Source: Ctenosaura bakeri (Eukaryota; Chordata; Lepidosauria; Squamata; Iguanidae). From it: DNA of 64,000 nucleotides. How positions within the stretch are numbered: position 1 is the stretch's first letter; every line of letters begins with the position of its first letter. Positions 24,126 to 35,628 of this stretch are shown one piece after another. The notes under the pieces were generated by a model that was given only the letters and a program-made list of their open reading frames with translations, did no database searches and was not told where the DNA came from. Made by a program: the position numbers and the translations under genes. The stretch spans positions 310,001-374,000 of the forward strand of contig CAOLHI010001441.1 in NCBI GenBank assembly GCA_948474755.1. The letters are read 5' to 3'.

Positions 24126-24325
24126 GTAAGCATTCTCATAATTTGTTAAATGGAAAACATTTATTCTGTTTTATGTTTGAAAATATTTAGATCTCATCAT
24201 TCATACAAGATCAAGGCAGCTAACTTAATGGGGTAATTTAAAGACCATAAAATTAGACATTTCAAGTATAGTAAAAGCTTCTATCTCTTTAAAAGGAAGC
24301 AGAAAGTAGGTAATAGTAACTAAGG

Positions 24326-24713
24326 CCCTTTTTGCACACCGTTTCTAAAGTGAAAGGGCCCCTTCTGTACAACGCACTCCCATGTATGCGACTCTCAAGA
24401 GCTTAAAGTGGACCACGCATGCACCTTTTCATTTTTGGCTTAAAGCCGAAAATGGTGTGCGGTCGCACAATGCTCCTGGGGCCCGCGCGCACTTACCTGG
24501 TGTGCGGTGCGTCAGGAGCCTGGCCGGTCGCGCTTCCTGCCTCAGCGCTAGCCTGCAATTCCTAGGTTGCACTGTGGTAGGAAGGGGCAGGGCGTTCACG
24601 TGACCGGCAAGCCAGCTGTGATGAGGAAGCAGAAGCGAAGTGAGCGCCTCGCGCAAGAGGCTGCTCACCTGACCGCCGCCCCCCATCTCCGCGAAAAGGT
24701 AAGGTGCGGAAAG
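24326..24713. repeat. GC-rich element with inverted termini, copy 1
   Basis: A CpG-rich island of about 390 bp in AT-rich surroundings, clearly related to 55624-56038. The ends CCCTTTTTGCACACCGTTT and, reversed, CTTTCCGCACCTTACCTTTT are imperfect inverted repeats. A near-palindrome lies at 24430-24454, and a splice-donor-like CAGGTAAGTG on the - strand (24490-24499). Frames over it are not genes. Superfamily unknown; no clear target duplication. Confidence 0.7.
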
Positions 24714-24779
24714 TCTATAAGTTCAGTCAGTAACACAAATCAAGCAAGTTTTGGCAAAGCTGAGGACTTACCCAGTGGT

Positions 24780-24840
24780 AAAGTTATTTTTTTAGATTAC
24801 AGTTCCCAAGATGTAGAGAGTCTGGGAACTGTAGTCTTCT
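24780..24840. repeat. short foldback repeat
   Basis: GATTACAGTTCCCAAGATG and TCTGGGAACTGTAGTCTTCT are inverted arms around a short loop. Same style as the other CTCCCAG/GGGA-TGTAGT fragments in the window. Confidence 0.5.
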
Positions 24841-27640
24841 GAGTAGCTTTCCTGAGTTCCGGATGTACCTCACTGCGTGGGGGGAGCTATTTGTAAAAGA
24901 TAAAGTGAAGAGCTGTTTGTACCATAAATAGACATATCTAGGGATTAATCAGTTCCATAGAGGTCTTCATTGGGTTGTTTGCCTTAGACCTCTGTCCCAT
25001 CATCTCCATCATTTGTGGCTAGTTTTTAAATATGAATACGCTCCTGGATGGAGGGATACTTCAGAACATAGTCTCAAAAAATTGTAATTGCATGTATTTT
25101 TCATAGGGCAAAGAGAAAGTCTGGTTCAGATTATGGTGTAGGATTGCGTACTCTCTTTTTTAAACTTTACTCAAATTTCCACACATATTGTAGTTGTCTT
25201 AAAGCAGTGGCTCAGTGTTATGTCCATCGTGGTTATGCTAACTTGCATGGACTCATAATGCAGGATTCAGAAGCAGCCCCAGACTGCTTTCAGTTCCTAG
25301 GTTACATGCATAACCATTGTTAGCATTAATTGTAGTTTCGGGAGGGTGAATCATGGTTGCAGTGGTGGAAGCAGGAATAATTCACAGAGTCCTCCAGTCC
25401 CATCCTGGTAGAACAATCATAGTTCGGGAACAGGAAACGTTACATGTAAATCAGTGCTAAATGATGATTTTCATAACAAATGTTTCCCCTTTACTAGCAG
25501 TTGATGTAGGCAAGCCATTTCTTTTGGCTAAATTAATTATAGCATACTTCGAGATAGACAGCTTGTGCAACCATTTGAAAGACAACATGCAGCTGTTGTG
25601 TCTTCATCTTCAATAGATTTTTGGTAGGAAAAAAAAGATGGGAAAGGCAATGGAAAAACGCAGGAGAGTTACAAGATGTTGCCATCTTGACACACACTCT
25701 AGGATACTGCAAATGACTCAGTCATTGCATAGTAAAACTTCACTGTGGAAGTGCAGTAAGTTTCCTGTAATTGGCTTAGCTTTGTTTTTATCTGTTCCTA
25801 ACTCTGTATGAATAAATGAATGAAATGAATGAAACAGCAATGTGTGATTGTTACTGGAAAAGGAGTGGAAATATTATTTTAGAAAACTGGAAATGTGATT
25901 GATGAGCTATTTCTTTTTTGGGCAAAGAGATCATCTGACCAAAATCTTACCGATACTTGCTCAGAGTCATAGCTGTTTGCTAGGTAACTTCAGATGTGGA
26001 AGAACTCATTGTTCTATGTTATGATCCCCCTGGTTTTCTCAAGCAGCAGGAAATCCAAGGTGCAACTGTTACACAGCGTCATCTTCTTTCAAGGAGAGAA
26101 TATTACAGACTTGACAACATCTGTGTAATACCTGTTTAATTAAAAATAAACACCTTGAGTCACATGAGATGTGGTTCAGGCAGGCCCAAAGATCTTTTGG
26201 CCAATCCTGATGCTCAGAGTTGCTAAGAGGATCTGCAGTAGCATTGCTTGGCTCTAGACAGAGGACAGAAAAAGAAATGCAGTTTTTCTTTTTAAAAAAT
26301 GATATTTTGAAAATCCTGCTTTGGTTTAGATGGTTTTTAGTTCTCTTTCATTTATTGGAAAGTGCTAGGATTATTCTTGGTTTGTAGGCAGTTGGCACAT
26401 AATAATCTCATGCTCGGTTTGTAGGCAGTTGGCACAAAATAATCAGTCTCCGTAGAGTCTGGTCCAATGTGATGGATATTTATGTGAGTGTCCTTTAGTG
26501 AACAGTGAAAAAGCTTATCAACAAATTTAAATGTTGAGTTCTTTTATAATGGGTAGATTCTATAGATGAATTCACCCAGACGTCCAAAAAGTAAGTTTAG
26601 ATAGGTATATTCCCTTTGCAATGTTCTTTTTTTTTTTTTTTTTTAACCCAGCAGTGCCCTTCTTGGATAGGCATGGGGAAATGCTGTCTTGCAAAGGTAG
26701 TGATGAAATACTCCTCGTTACTGAAATAGAAGACTATTAGGTGAACAAAATCTTGGAAATCTAAGGGAAAGATAATGAACATTTTGTGAATGTTTTGCAG
26801 TTTTGGGAACCACAGTGAACATCAGGTAGGACAACTGCTTTAAATTAAAATGTTCAAATTTAAATATTTACTACAGATGTAATGTTTATGGTAACATTTA
26901 TAAATGTAGTCTTTACTGTAACTTTTGCTTGCTGCTAAAATGAGATAATTGAATAACTTGACAATAAAACCTTAGCCATGATACTTGAATTTTGTTTATT
27001 TGTGTTGTAAATGTCAGCAGTTGATAATAAGCATTCCATGAAGTGCTTATTAGTGGAATGATGGGTGGGCTTGTTTGAATTTATTACAACTGCCCACAAG
27101 TCAAAAATAAACAACACCCATTTTTAATGCATGAGAAGAGTAGAGTTGTGCTTGGAACCTCTTTGATAAAACATGCATATATCTTACGTTGATTACACAT
27201 GTAATTTTTATCATTTTTTAAAATGGTGATATGTAATTAAGAACAGTCCTGATATATAGGGACATACTGGCCTGGTTTTGTTAGAGCAAGGGCTAGCCTT
27301 GGACTTATTATCTTCCTAGTAGGGCCAGAGTTAGAGGTAGGAAGCATCCATTTTCAGTTTCAACTAACTAATTTGTTGTTACACCAACAAGAAAAAACTG
27401 CTGGTAGTTCAAAGTAGAAGTAGAAGTGAGGAATGATGATCCAAAGTGTCTTACATTAATTTAAAACAGAATTCAGCTTTTTCTATTTTTCTTTTTTTAC
27501 ATAAACTTTAAAAAAAGCAATTCTGTTTAAAAGCACTTAGTTGAAACACTAATGGTGGAACATTAAAGAAAACCCAGAGCACACAGGTATAAGTTGCATT
27601 CCAGTAACATACAAAAGGCCACACATACCCCATCCCTGAT
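24841..27640. other. intron-like sequence, no gene
   Basis: No exon recognised. It contains a 37-bp-period tandem duplication at 26379-26444 (GGTTTGTAGGCAGTTGGCAC twice) and a poly-T run near 26628-26644, possibly the reversed A-tail of a short retroinsertion. Nothing else that I can name. Confidence 0.4.
26379..26444. repeat. tandem duplication, period 37 bp
   Basis: The units 26379-26407 and 26416-26444 differ at one base. Confidence 0.85.
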
Positions 27641-27649
27641 GTAAAGTAC

Positions 27650-27760
27650 CATACATTCTTGTGTATAAGTCAACCTCATGTATAAGTTGAGATGAAGTTT
27701 TGGGGCCAAAATTATGGATTTTGATATGACCCGTCAATAAGTTGAGGGTGAAACTTTGGA
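27650..27760. repeat. dispersed GTATAAGTC-type repeat fragment
   Basis: TTGTGTATAAGTCAACCTCA followed by TGTATAAGTTGAG and a later CAATAAGTTGAGG belong to a common dispersed vertebrate DNA repeat with TATAAGTCGA motifs. The family name is not certain. Confidence 0.45.
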
Positions 27761-28089
27761 GCTCAGCACAGGACTCCTTGGATCCATTCCGTGGAAGAGC
27801 AAACACCCCAGCACTGCCTCTGGGGTCCAGCTGCTGCTGGCTGCCACTACCAATTTCCCACCCTTTTCCCATTGCAAAAGGCCACTAGAGAGAATAGAGG
27901 GAGTTGTTGCTTCTTATAGGTTCTCCACAGACAAAGCTCTCAGGACAAGTGCTTAGTTTGTCTGTAGAGAACCTGAAAGAAGCCCATGCTCCTTCTATTC
28001 ATTCCACTCAGGTTGGAAGGAGCCATCACCATGACAGAGACAGCAAAGGGCATCTGAGCTTTTTTCATTTTCCCCTGATGTCCTCTACT

Positions 28090-28260
28090 CCAGCAGCTGC
28101 CAGCCGGTGTTCTGCGGACCACTGATGATCCACAAGAAAATTTTGGTGGCCCATGGAAAAATTTGGACATTATTTGACTTCTGACTTTGTGCTCCACCGA
28201 AGACTGCCGCTGCTGCAGGTTGCTAATACTGAGGGGACCCTCATACCAGCTTGCCAAGTA
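28090..28260. mobile_element. possible hAT-like terminal fragment
   Basis: GCCGGTGTTCTGCGGACCAC followed by TGATGATCCACAAGAAAATT resembles the start of a Charlie-type hAT non-autonomous family. Only one end is clear; no duplication was found. Confidence 0.3.
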
Positions 28261-28731
28261 CCCCTGAACTAAAGGGGTCCTGCCAGAAGTAGATTTGTGA
28301 CCAGGAGCTAAGACAGCACCTGTATGGTGAACCAGGAGGATGTAGCTGAAGGGTCTCTCAAGAAGCTGTTGGCACCATTTTTTCATCGTGTCTGCAGCAG
28401 TTTGGAGGAGACGGGATGGATTACCTCTTTCTCCATACACCCAACCACCAAATTTTTTCATTATTTTTTCATTCAAATATTTTTTCATTACGTGATAGAG
28501 CAGGGAGACCTGTGTTGGGGACAGGGCAACAAGACCTTCTAGTTCGGATTTTGAATTAACTTTCTACAGAGGACCTCCATGAGTCCAGGAGGATTTCCTC
28601 CTCTACCCTCACACTTCTTTGAAAGGGTCTGTTTTTTGCTCTAAGAAGAAGCCCAACACAAGGTATTTAACAACTGTCATACAACAGATAAACTAAACAC
28701 AACCTTGCTGCTTTCCCTACTGGACTGAAGT

Positions 28732-28756
28732 GTTTTGTTTGTTTGTTTGTTTGTTT
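28732..28756. repeat. (GTTT)n microsatellite
   Basis: A run of GTTT units. Simple repeat. Confidence 0.9.
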
Positions 28757-29029
28757 CTGTGCCTAATTCCTGGCATTTCCCTCTTCATTTGCTAAGACAC
28801 AGCTGAAGACAATCCTTCATTTCTTTTTTCTTTCTGCTCTAAACCCAAAATGAACTAACAGCTGAGAAGTACTTAATTTAAATTTTCAATGAGATCCATT
28901 TTGCAAAACTGATTTTTTCCCCCTTTTTTTGAATTTTGGAGACCCCACATGTGTGAAAATTGGCAACTTGAAAGACTCTCCCAGTCTATGTAGGTTTGAC
29001 TGATTGAGATGCTGCATTTTGTAAATTTA

Positions 29030-29210
29030 TCCTCCTCTCTCGGCCCCCCCTTTCCAGCTTGAGTGTGATTCTCCTATCATCGTCGCCCAGGTTTGTTCGG
29101 AGTGTATTGTGTGTGAGCTCTACAACCGTTATTACTCTAACTTAGACCCATACTGTTAGTCATTTGACGGCTATATCTGTTTACCCTCCGAAACCAAAAG
29201 CAACTGCAAC
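29030..29210. promoter_or_regulatory. candidate regulatory segment with retained CpGs
   Basis: Seven CpGs occur in about 180 bp (in CTCGGC, ATCGTCGCC, TTCGGA, ACCGTT, GACGGC, TCCGAA), whereas surrounding intron is nearly CpG-free. A purine-only-like tract follows (29262-29330), and a CAG|GTGAGA donor-like site lies at 29454/29455. It could be an enhancer or an alternative promoter with a short first exon. It could also be an unrecognised young repeat. Confidence 0.3.
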
Positions 29211-29261
29211 ACAAAGAGAAAAGAACAACTCAGTGAGAAGAAGTGAGAGGAACTGTGAGAA

Positions 29262-29330
29262 AATGACAGTAAAGGAGAAAGAGACAACGAGAGAGGGAGG
29301 AGAGGGGAGAGGGGAGAGAGGTCTGGAAGG
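29262..29330. repeat. GA-rich purine tract
   Basis: Almost purely purine on the + strand (GAGAGAGGGAGGAGAGGGGA core). It can form triplex or non-B DNA. No other content. Confidence 0.8.
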
Positions 29331-29459
29331 GACAGTGTGAAAGATAACAAACTTGTTTATGGAACCTGCTTAATGAATTTATTTGATGAATTTGATTAAT
29401 TTATTTGATGAATCTATTGATTCAGGATGAAAAACAACATTCTGTGTTAGTCAGGTGAG

Positions 29460-32400
29460 ACTTGTACCCCCCTCCATGAGTTTCTGTTGGAATGAAGAGA
29501 TACAACAATTATTAGTGTAATCAAAATTATTTGAACATGCATTCCATGATGTGTGTTAAAACCAGGGTTGTGTATTTACCCTGATTCACTCAGATTCAGC
29601 GTTTGTGAAAGCAGTATTTCTGTGAACAGGCGTCTTTAGCTCCAGTCTGTTTGGAGTTAGTCTTCTTTGTCTTTTTAGTCTTGAATCCATCAAGAAATAC
29701 AAGTGATTCATGCCTCTCATTGGCCATTGTGGGAAATACAAATGTAGCTATAACTTTTCTTCTCCTTGTCTGAATTGGATGAAAATAGGCTTATTAGCAT
29801 CTTTGTTGAGGGGATTATATGATTATATCTTCCAGTTTATAAACAAACACATGTAGGGGATGCTTTGGGGGATTTTTTTTTTTTGTAGGAACAGCCTTTC
29901 CATCTGGAAGGTGTCCAAGAAAGGATATGTTTAATTTCCTCATGAACATTATACAGCAACATAGATGTGTCCCTAGATTACAAAACAGCAAAATTTCAGG
30001 ATAGTAATTCATAAAGTCCTAAAAGGGGAGGATAATTTTCTTCCTCTTTCCCCACCTTCACATTGTTTTTGAGCAATATACGTGAAAATGGCACTTAAAA
30101 TAGAGGTGTCCAGAGGTCAGGATGATAGAAATTACTGAAGGATAGATGCAGAGGCTGGAGAATTACAATGCTTAAAATTCATTTTAAGTTTTTTTTTAAA
30201 AAATCATTAACTCTGAAATCTTAAGAAGGAAGAAAATCTGTTAAAGTTCTGTTGAATAGAACCAAATACACATGTTCAAATATCTTTCATTTTTCCTAGT
30301 GAGAGGAAAATGGAGTCACTGCTTTATAAATACATTCATGGAACTTACATCAGTAAAATTTGTAGGCTCGAATAAAAAAGTAAGGTTATTTTCACTGCAG
30401 GAACAATTTGGTGAAAAAAAGAGACATAAAGAGAGAGACACACACACACATAGAGCACAAAGCCATGTCATTCCACTTCAAACAAACCAGCGCTAAATGA
30501 AACACTTCTCTGTGCTAGCTGTAAAGTTACGGAGCAAACTGAGAAGTCCTCCCCCCTGAAGTATAGCAAGTAGAGACTCACAAGGAAAGGTAGATCTGTT
30601 AGTCACCCTTCCCTCTCTCCTTCCAGTTGTAGGTGTTTTCCACATAAAATATGTTATATTTGGTATTCAGCTGTCATCTGTTCCGCAACTAAAAAATCCC
30701 ACAAAGCTAAATCTGGGTGAAAGTTTAACTCTGTTAGCTGTGGGAGGGATGGGCCGAAATTTGCTTTATCTTGGAAGGTACCTGAGCCAGTCCAGAAGTG
30801 CCTGCTTCTGTTTGAATTTTGGCTGAAACCAGTGCACATTAATTAAAACCATTTCCATGAGACTTAAAAGGTTGCATCTGCTTTCATTCTTAGCTTACCA
30901 CCTCATAGCTGCTGTAAGTGTTGGTGGTTGAAAAGGTCCTTTCTAGTAATGTCTTTGCCCTCACTTTAACCCACTTTCCAGGAAGGAGGAATCCATACGC
31001 ACAGGAGTTGTGTCACTGCCACTACCAAAGACTTTTGGGAGGGTGCACATGTATGCATGTATGTACACACATATCCAACACACCCAACAGAGAGGTGTAC
31101 GGTGCATCTATCTTTTTTTAGGAACAACACCTTATGTCTGCAGCTACAGCTTGCTGTGCAGAGAAGTAGTTGATTCCCTTTTTCTAGTTAATGGAGGAAG
31201 TTTGCCCTTTATTGAAACCTGAGTTGGAGATTAATAGAGGGTTAACAACATTCAGTGATGGTTGTGAAAAATGAACTGTTCTTATATATGTCATGTTCAG
31301 AAACAGCATTCCTCACACTGGAACTGTGAGAGTAATATTCTGTTGGAGTAGGATGCAGTGTGGTGCATTTGTCTGAAAGCCCTTACACACTGGCCTTGGT
31401 TAAAAGAATAATGGAGTAATGAAGGGTAGCTAGGGCACATGTTTAACCAGTATGTCGAATCTGCATAGGGTACTGCTTTCATCTCTTTACCAAAATGAGA
31501 AGTAACCAGCATTAAGTCTGGTGATGGGAATTCACACTCCAGTAAGGGAAACTGGGAAGGAAATAAACAGTTCCACAGTTTGTTTCCAGTTGCTTTAATC
31601 TAGTTCAGTAATGTTTAACTGAGGTAAGCAACTAGGACATTGTATTTGAAATTTGATCTTTGGGTTCAAAAGCCTAGATAAGTTCTTAGTCCCACATAGA
31701 GCAGACCCAGTGAATTGGGGGAACTTGTGTAAGTGTTGATTTACCAAGTTCATGTTGATCCACTAATTCTACTCTGATTGGGACTATCAGTTGTATTTAG
31801 GTCTTCATATTTTCTTAGTTTAATTCTTTTTTGAAAAGAGTACTCATGAATTGACTCATATGTTTATGTTAGTTTTCAAAAACTTCAGCTGCTGCAAATA
31901 TCTTCAGCTTATTAAATGTCTTGATTAAACAAAATGTTTGATTCTGATTTCATCACTTAAACTATGTACACATGTTTGAAGAATTTGTCTGTACCCATAT
32001 TTGTAAGGATTTTTAAGAGGATCTCTGTGTATCAAGTCTCTCTCATTTGAAGTCTTAACAACTTAGTAGGTAATTTCACAGACAGGAAAAATGTAGAGTA
32101 AAAGAGATCATATCCTGCATTGTCTAATGTCAGGCGCCCTGAACAATGTGTTGACAATCTGTTGATTTCTTCCCTCCTTCCATTCTGTAGACTAAGCCTA
32201 TGTAATTGAAAATACTTGTGGTGATTAAATATCCCAGTAGTTCTTTGTGTAATTGTCTCAATATCACTGCCAAAGTATACGAAGAAGTCTTACAGTTCTT
32301 GCACAGGTTTTTCTTCATCTTGCACAGTGTACAAGCTGAATTCCTGCTTCTCATTCTTCTAAATGACTTAATATTTCATGTAGAAAGGGACACTGATTAA

Positions 32401-33899
32401 CAAATCAATTGCTTTTACCATTTTGTCCTCAAAGTCCTTCAGTATTTTTTCTGTTAAGGGGATGGCGGGAGAGGGAGATTGCTTACTAAAGAGGACTACA
32501 GTATTCTTATGCTAATCCATTCTGTGGATAAGGAGCAATGCAGCCATGCAAACAATGGAAGTGGAGCCAGAAAGTCTGCTGTGTAGTCTAGCACGCCTTG
32601 AGAAGCATATGAGACAGGGCGCCTAGGGCTGCTTAAGGGGAGGGGCCCAAGAAAAGGGGAACACTTTACTCCAAGTTATTTTATGGAACTGGCAATTGAC
32701 CAAAAAAAAGGAACCTTTTGATGGTAGACAGAGAAAGTTAAGCTGGGAGAAATGGAAGAGAACGAAGGGGAGAAAGAAGTTGCTAAAATCTTCTTTTTGA
32801 GTTCTCCTACGCTGAAATATTATCATTGGCTGAATTTATTGTTTGACTGCAATTAAACTTCAAATTCAGCAGGAAACTTTTTCTTAATGTGAAGCTGTTA
32901 ATTCTACACATAGCTTCTTTTGAAATAAAGATACAACTTTGAATGAAGTTTCATTGTAGTATGAGTTCATTACATGTTTTAAACTTAAGACAGGTAATAT
33001 GTATTAAGTCATGTTTTATTCATACTCAGAGTTCAAAGAGGCAAGCCATCATCTGCATGTGCTGTATAACTATGGATAAGGAATACTATTCAACTTGACT
33101 TTATTTAAATGGTTACATATTTCTGAAGTATTCAGTGTTGTGTATCTATGTTTCCAATCTGCATTTTTTGGTAGAGAATGATGTCATGCATTTCTTCTGA
33201 CAATTCCAGTGCTATCATTTAGCAGTGAAACAGAGTATTAAGCTGCTACTCAAGTAAAATGAGTTGTAGCATTCTTAAGAATATATTCACAAAATAACAT
33301 TACTCATATTGTTTGAATAGCAAGTTAATACTCTGCTTGATTGCTTAAAGATCGTTTCTCTACAGACAGGAATGAACAGTAACATTAATAACTGGGTATT
33401 GTAAGAATATATTTCTGAACATAATAGTAAAGTTTATTAATGATAAATAATGATTCAATATCAGTAGTTCTAGAAGGCTGAATTGTTATTTTCATGTATT
33501 GCTTGCATTTTATTCATGATGTGAATGGGTTTGAGGACTCTAATCAACAACCCACATATAGATCTAAATAATTAAATATAGTAATGATTGTTTGTATACC
33601 AATTTGTGGGCTTTCCAAAATTTGTTATCTGTGAAGATATATTAAAACGTGGTGTTAAGCTAAAATATATGTATTTAAAAATACTGGAGGTATTTGCATA
33701 ATAAAGTTAGGAAAAAAAGCCTGTATGGGAATTGTGAACCCCCTCAGGACATCACTGTGATTCCTCAGACCTCTCTTTTGAGGAAAGGGGGCTATATGTA
33801 AGAAGAATTCGCAGTTGGAAGAGCTTCCAGGAGCGGTTGTCCTCAATAAAATGACCCTCCCTCCTCAATACTTTCTTAAAACAAGAAAGAGCTGTTTTC

Positions 33900-33930
<31 letters not shown>

Positions 33931-34600
33931 CCTGCCAAACAGACTTCTGGCCTTTCCACTTTGTTTTCTTCTCCATCCCCCCCCCCCAGTTTCGAGGCTG
34001 CCTGTGGTTCCAAGAGATTCTCCAGTCCTGGGATGAAGCATCATTTGATCCTGTTAGATATGTAAAAATGCTGGCTTTTCAGAATTTCAATTTGCTCTAA
34101 TATAAAATTTCTACAAGAAACAGATTTGTCAGGAACATCTTTAAAACATGTTGTTAGGATTTGAAAGAAATAGTGTAGCTGTATGTCTGAAATTCAGCCT
34201 TGCTAAAGAGGACATGGAATTTATTTTGACTTGTTTCCTGAGCTGTTTGCAATCTATTAAAAAAACTTAATGAAATATCAATGTTTGACATGAAAATTAA
34301 AAATTTTTAAAGGTATCTTATGAGTCAAACATTAGCTAGGCAAAATAATTATATTTATTAATATTAGACAAGTGTTCATACATCTTATATCATTGATCCT
34401 AAAAGTCTGTTAAAAACTTCCCTTTGGTCTTTGAATTTCACTTGGAATCACTCTTTCTGATTACTGTTATTGCTATGGTAACATGCCATGTTATTTTTTT
34501 CAAAAAATAGATTTTATTGGATTTTACATGCAAAAGCAAAGTGGGATAAGAAAAGAAGGAAGGAGAATAAGAAAGCAAAGGGAAGGCACAGACATAGGAT
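29460..34600. other. intron 2-like sequence, no gene seen
   Basis: No exon, RNA gene or mobile element that I can name, apart from small simple repeats: a CA run at 30439-30450 and the CT/CA run at 33901-33930. Open frames here are short and unrelated to known families. Confidence 0.4.
33901..33930. repeat. (CT)n(CA)n microsatellite
   Basis: TCTCTC run passing to CACACA. A C-homopolymer follows near 33978-33987. Confidence 0.9.
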
Positions 34601-34799
34601 ACAGAGATGTGTTCACTATGTCTGTTCTGTGCCTTCAAAATCATTCTGACTTATGGTGGTCCTAAGGCAGTGGTTCTTAACTTGGAGTCCAAGAACCCTT
34701 AGGGGTCCATGGGGCTGTCAGAGGGAGTCCATGCAGCCCCCCTGCTAGACATCAGCAGTGGCAGCAACAGGGATGCGGCAGTGGGGGGGCATGTTGAAA

Positions 34800-35180
34800 C
34801 TGCTCCCTCATTTGCAAATGAGGGAGCAATTTGGGTGTATGCACACTCCTGCCACTGTGTCCTGTTTGGCAGGGATGTGGCAGTAGGACTTATGGGCTCC
34901 AAGGAACGTGGCAGCAGGCATATTTGTGCACCCAAACTGCTCTCTTGTTTGCAAACATGGAAGCAGTTTTGGTACTTATACACCCCTGCTGCCATGTCCC
35001 TGATGACATGGTAGCAGGTGTGTGCATGTGCTCAAACTGCTCCCTTGTTTGCAAACAAGAGAGCAGTTTGTGCATATGCACGCACCCCTGCTGCCATATC
35101 TCTGATCAAAGGGATATGGCAGGAGGCTTGCATGCACACTCAGACTGCTCCTTGTTTTGCAAATGAGGGATCAGTTTTGG
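34800..35180. repeat. tandem palindrome array in hAT element
   Basis: Four units of about 105-130 bp. Each has a palindrome of the form AAACTGCTC..TTTGCAAA..GAGCAGTTT (34802-34827 is a perfect 26-bp palindrome; others near 34934-34970, 35033-35070, 35141-35177). They alternate with CCTGCTGCCATGTCCCTGAT / GGTAGCAGG foldbacks. Confidence 0.8.
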
Positions 35181-35261
35181 CACCCCACACACACATCTCC
35201 ACTGCTGCATTCCTGATGAAAGGGGCACAGCAGCAGACATGTGCTTGTGCCCAAACTGTGA

Positions 35262-35400
35262 CTCTGGAGACCAGGGTTTGAATCCTCACTCAGCAATTTA
35301 AACCCACTGAGTGACCTCAGGGAAGTCGCATTCTCTCAGCCTTGCAGAAAGGCAACAAATCCCAATGATAGGTTTGCCTTAGGGTTGTCAAAAGGGAGAG
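35262..35400 (+). repeat. SINE piece inside hAT, head first
   Basis: CTCTGGAGACCAGGGTTTGA (B-box-like GGTTTGAATCC) and AACCCACTGAGTGACCTCAG run to GGTTTGCCTTAGGGTTGTC. Same SINE family, opposed to the piece at 35446-35628. Confidence 0.75.
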
Positions 35401-35445
35401 GCACAATGGCTAGAAAGAAACCTTGCTCCCACCATCAGCAGCACT

Positions 35446-35628
35446 TTGTTGTTGTATTCCTTCAGGTCACTTCCCATTTATGACAACCCTAAGATGAACA
35501 TGCCACATTTTTTTTTACAAGATTTATTCAGAGGGGGTTTGCCTTTGGCTTCCTCTGAGGCTGAGAGAATGTGACTTGCCCCAGGTCACCTAGTGTCTGA
35601 GTGAGGATTTGAATCCTAGTTTTTAGAA
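35446..35628 (-). repeat. SINE piece inside hAT, reversed
   Basis: TTTGTTGTTGTATTCCTTCA (tail) runs through TTTGGCTTCCTCTGAGGCTG to GAGTGAGGATTTGAATCC (head). The same piece occurs at the equivalent place in 63147-64000. Confidence 0.78.

Noticed and set aside
24326..24713. CpG island and promoter of a gene
   Set aside because: The same sequence with inverted ends occurs at 55624-56038, so it is a dispersed element rather than the BMPR1A promoter.
27940..28488. 182-codon open frame on the - strand
   Set aside because: No family resemblance, overlaps repeat-like sequence and has no splice or promoter context; length is possible by chance.
34800..35180. CRISPR-like array
   Set aside because: Eukaryotic context, units of about 105-130 bp with diverged palindromes and no constant spacer length; part of a hAT element.
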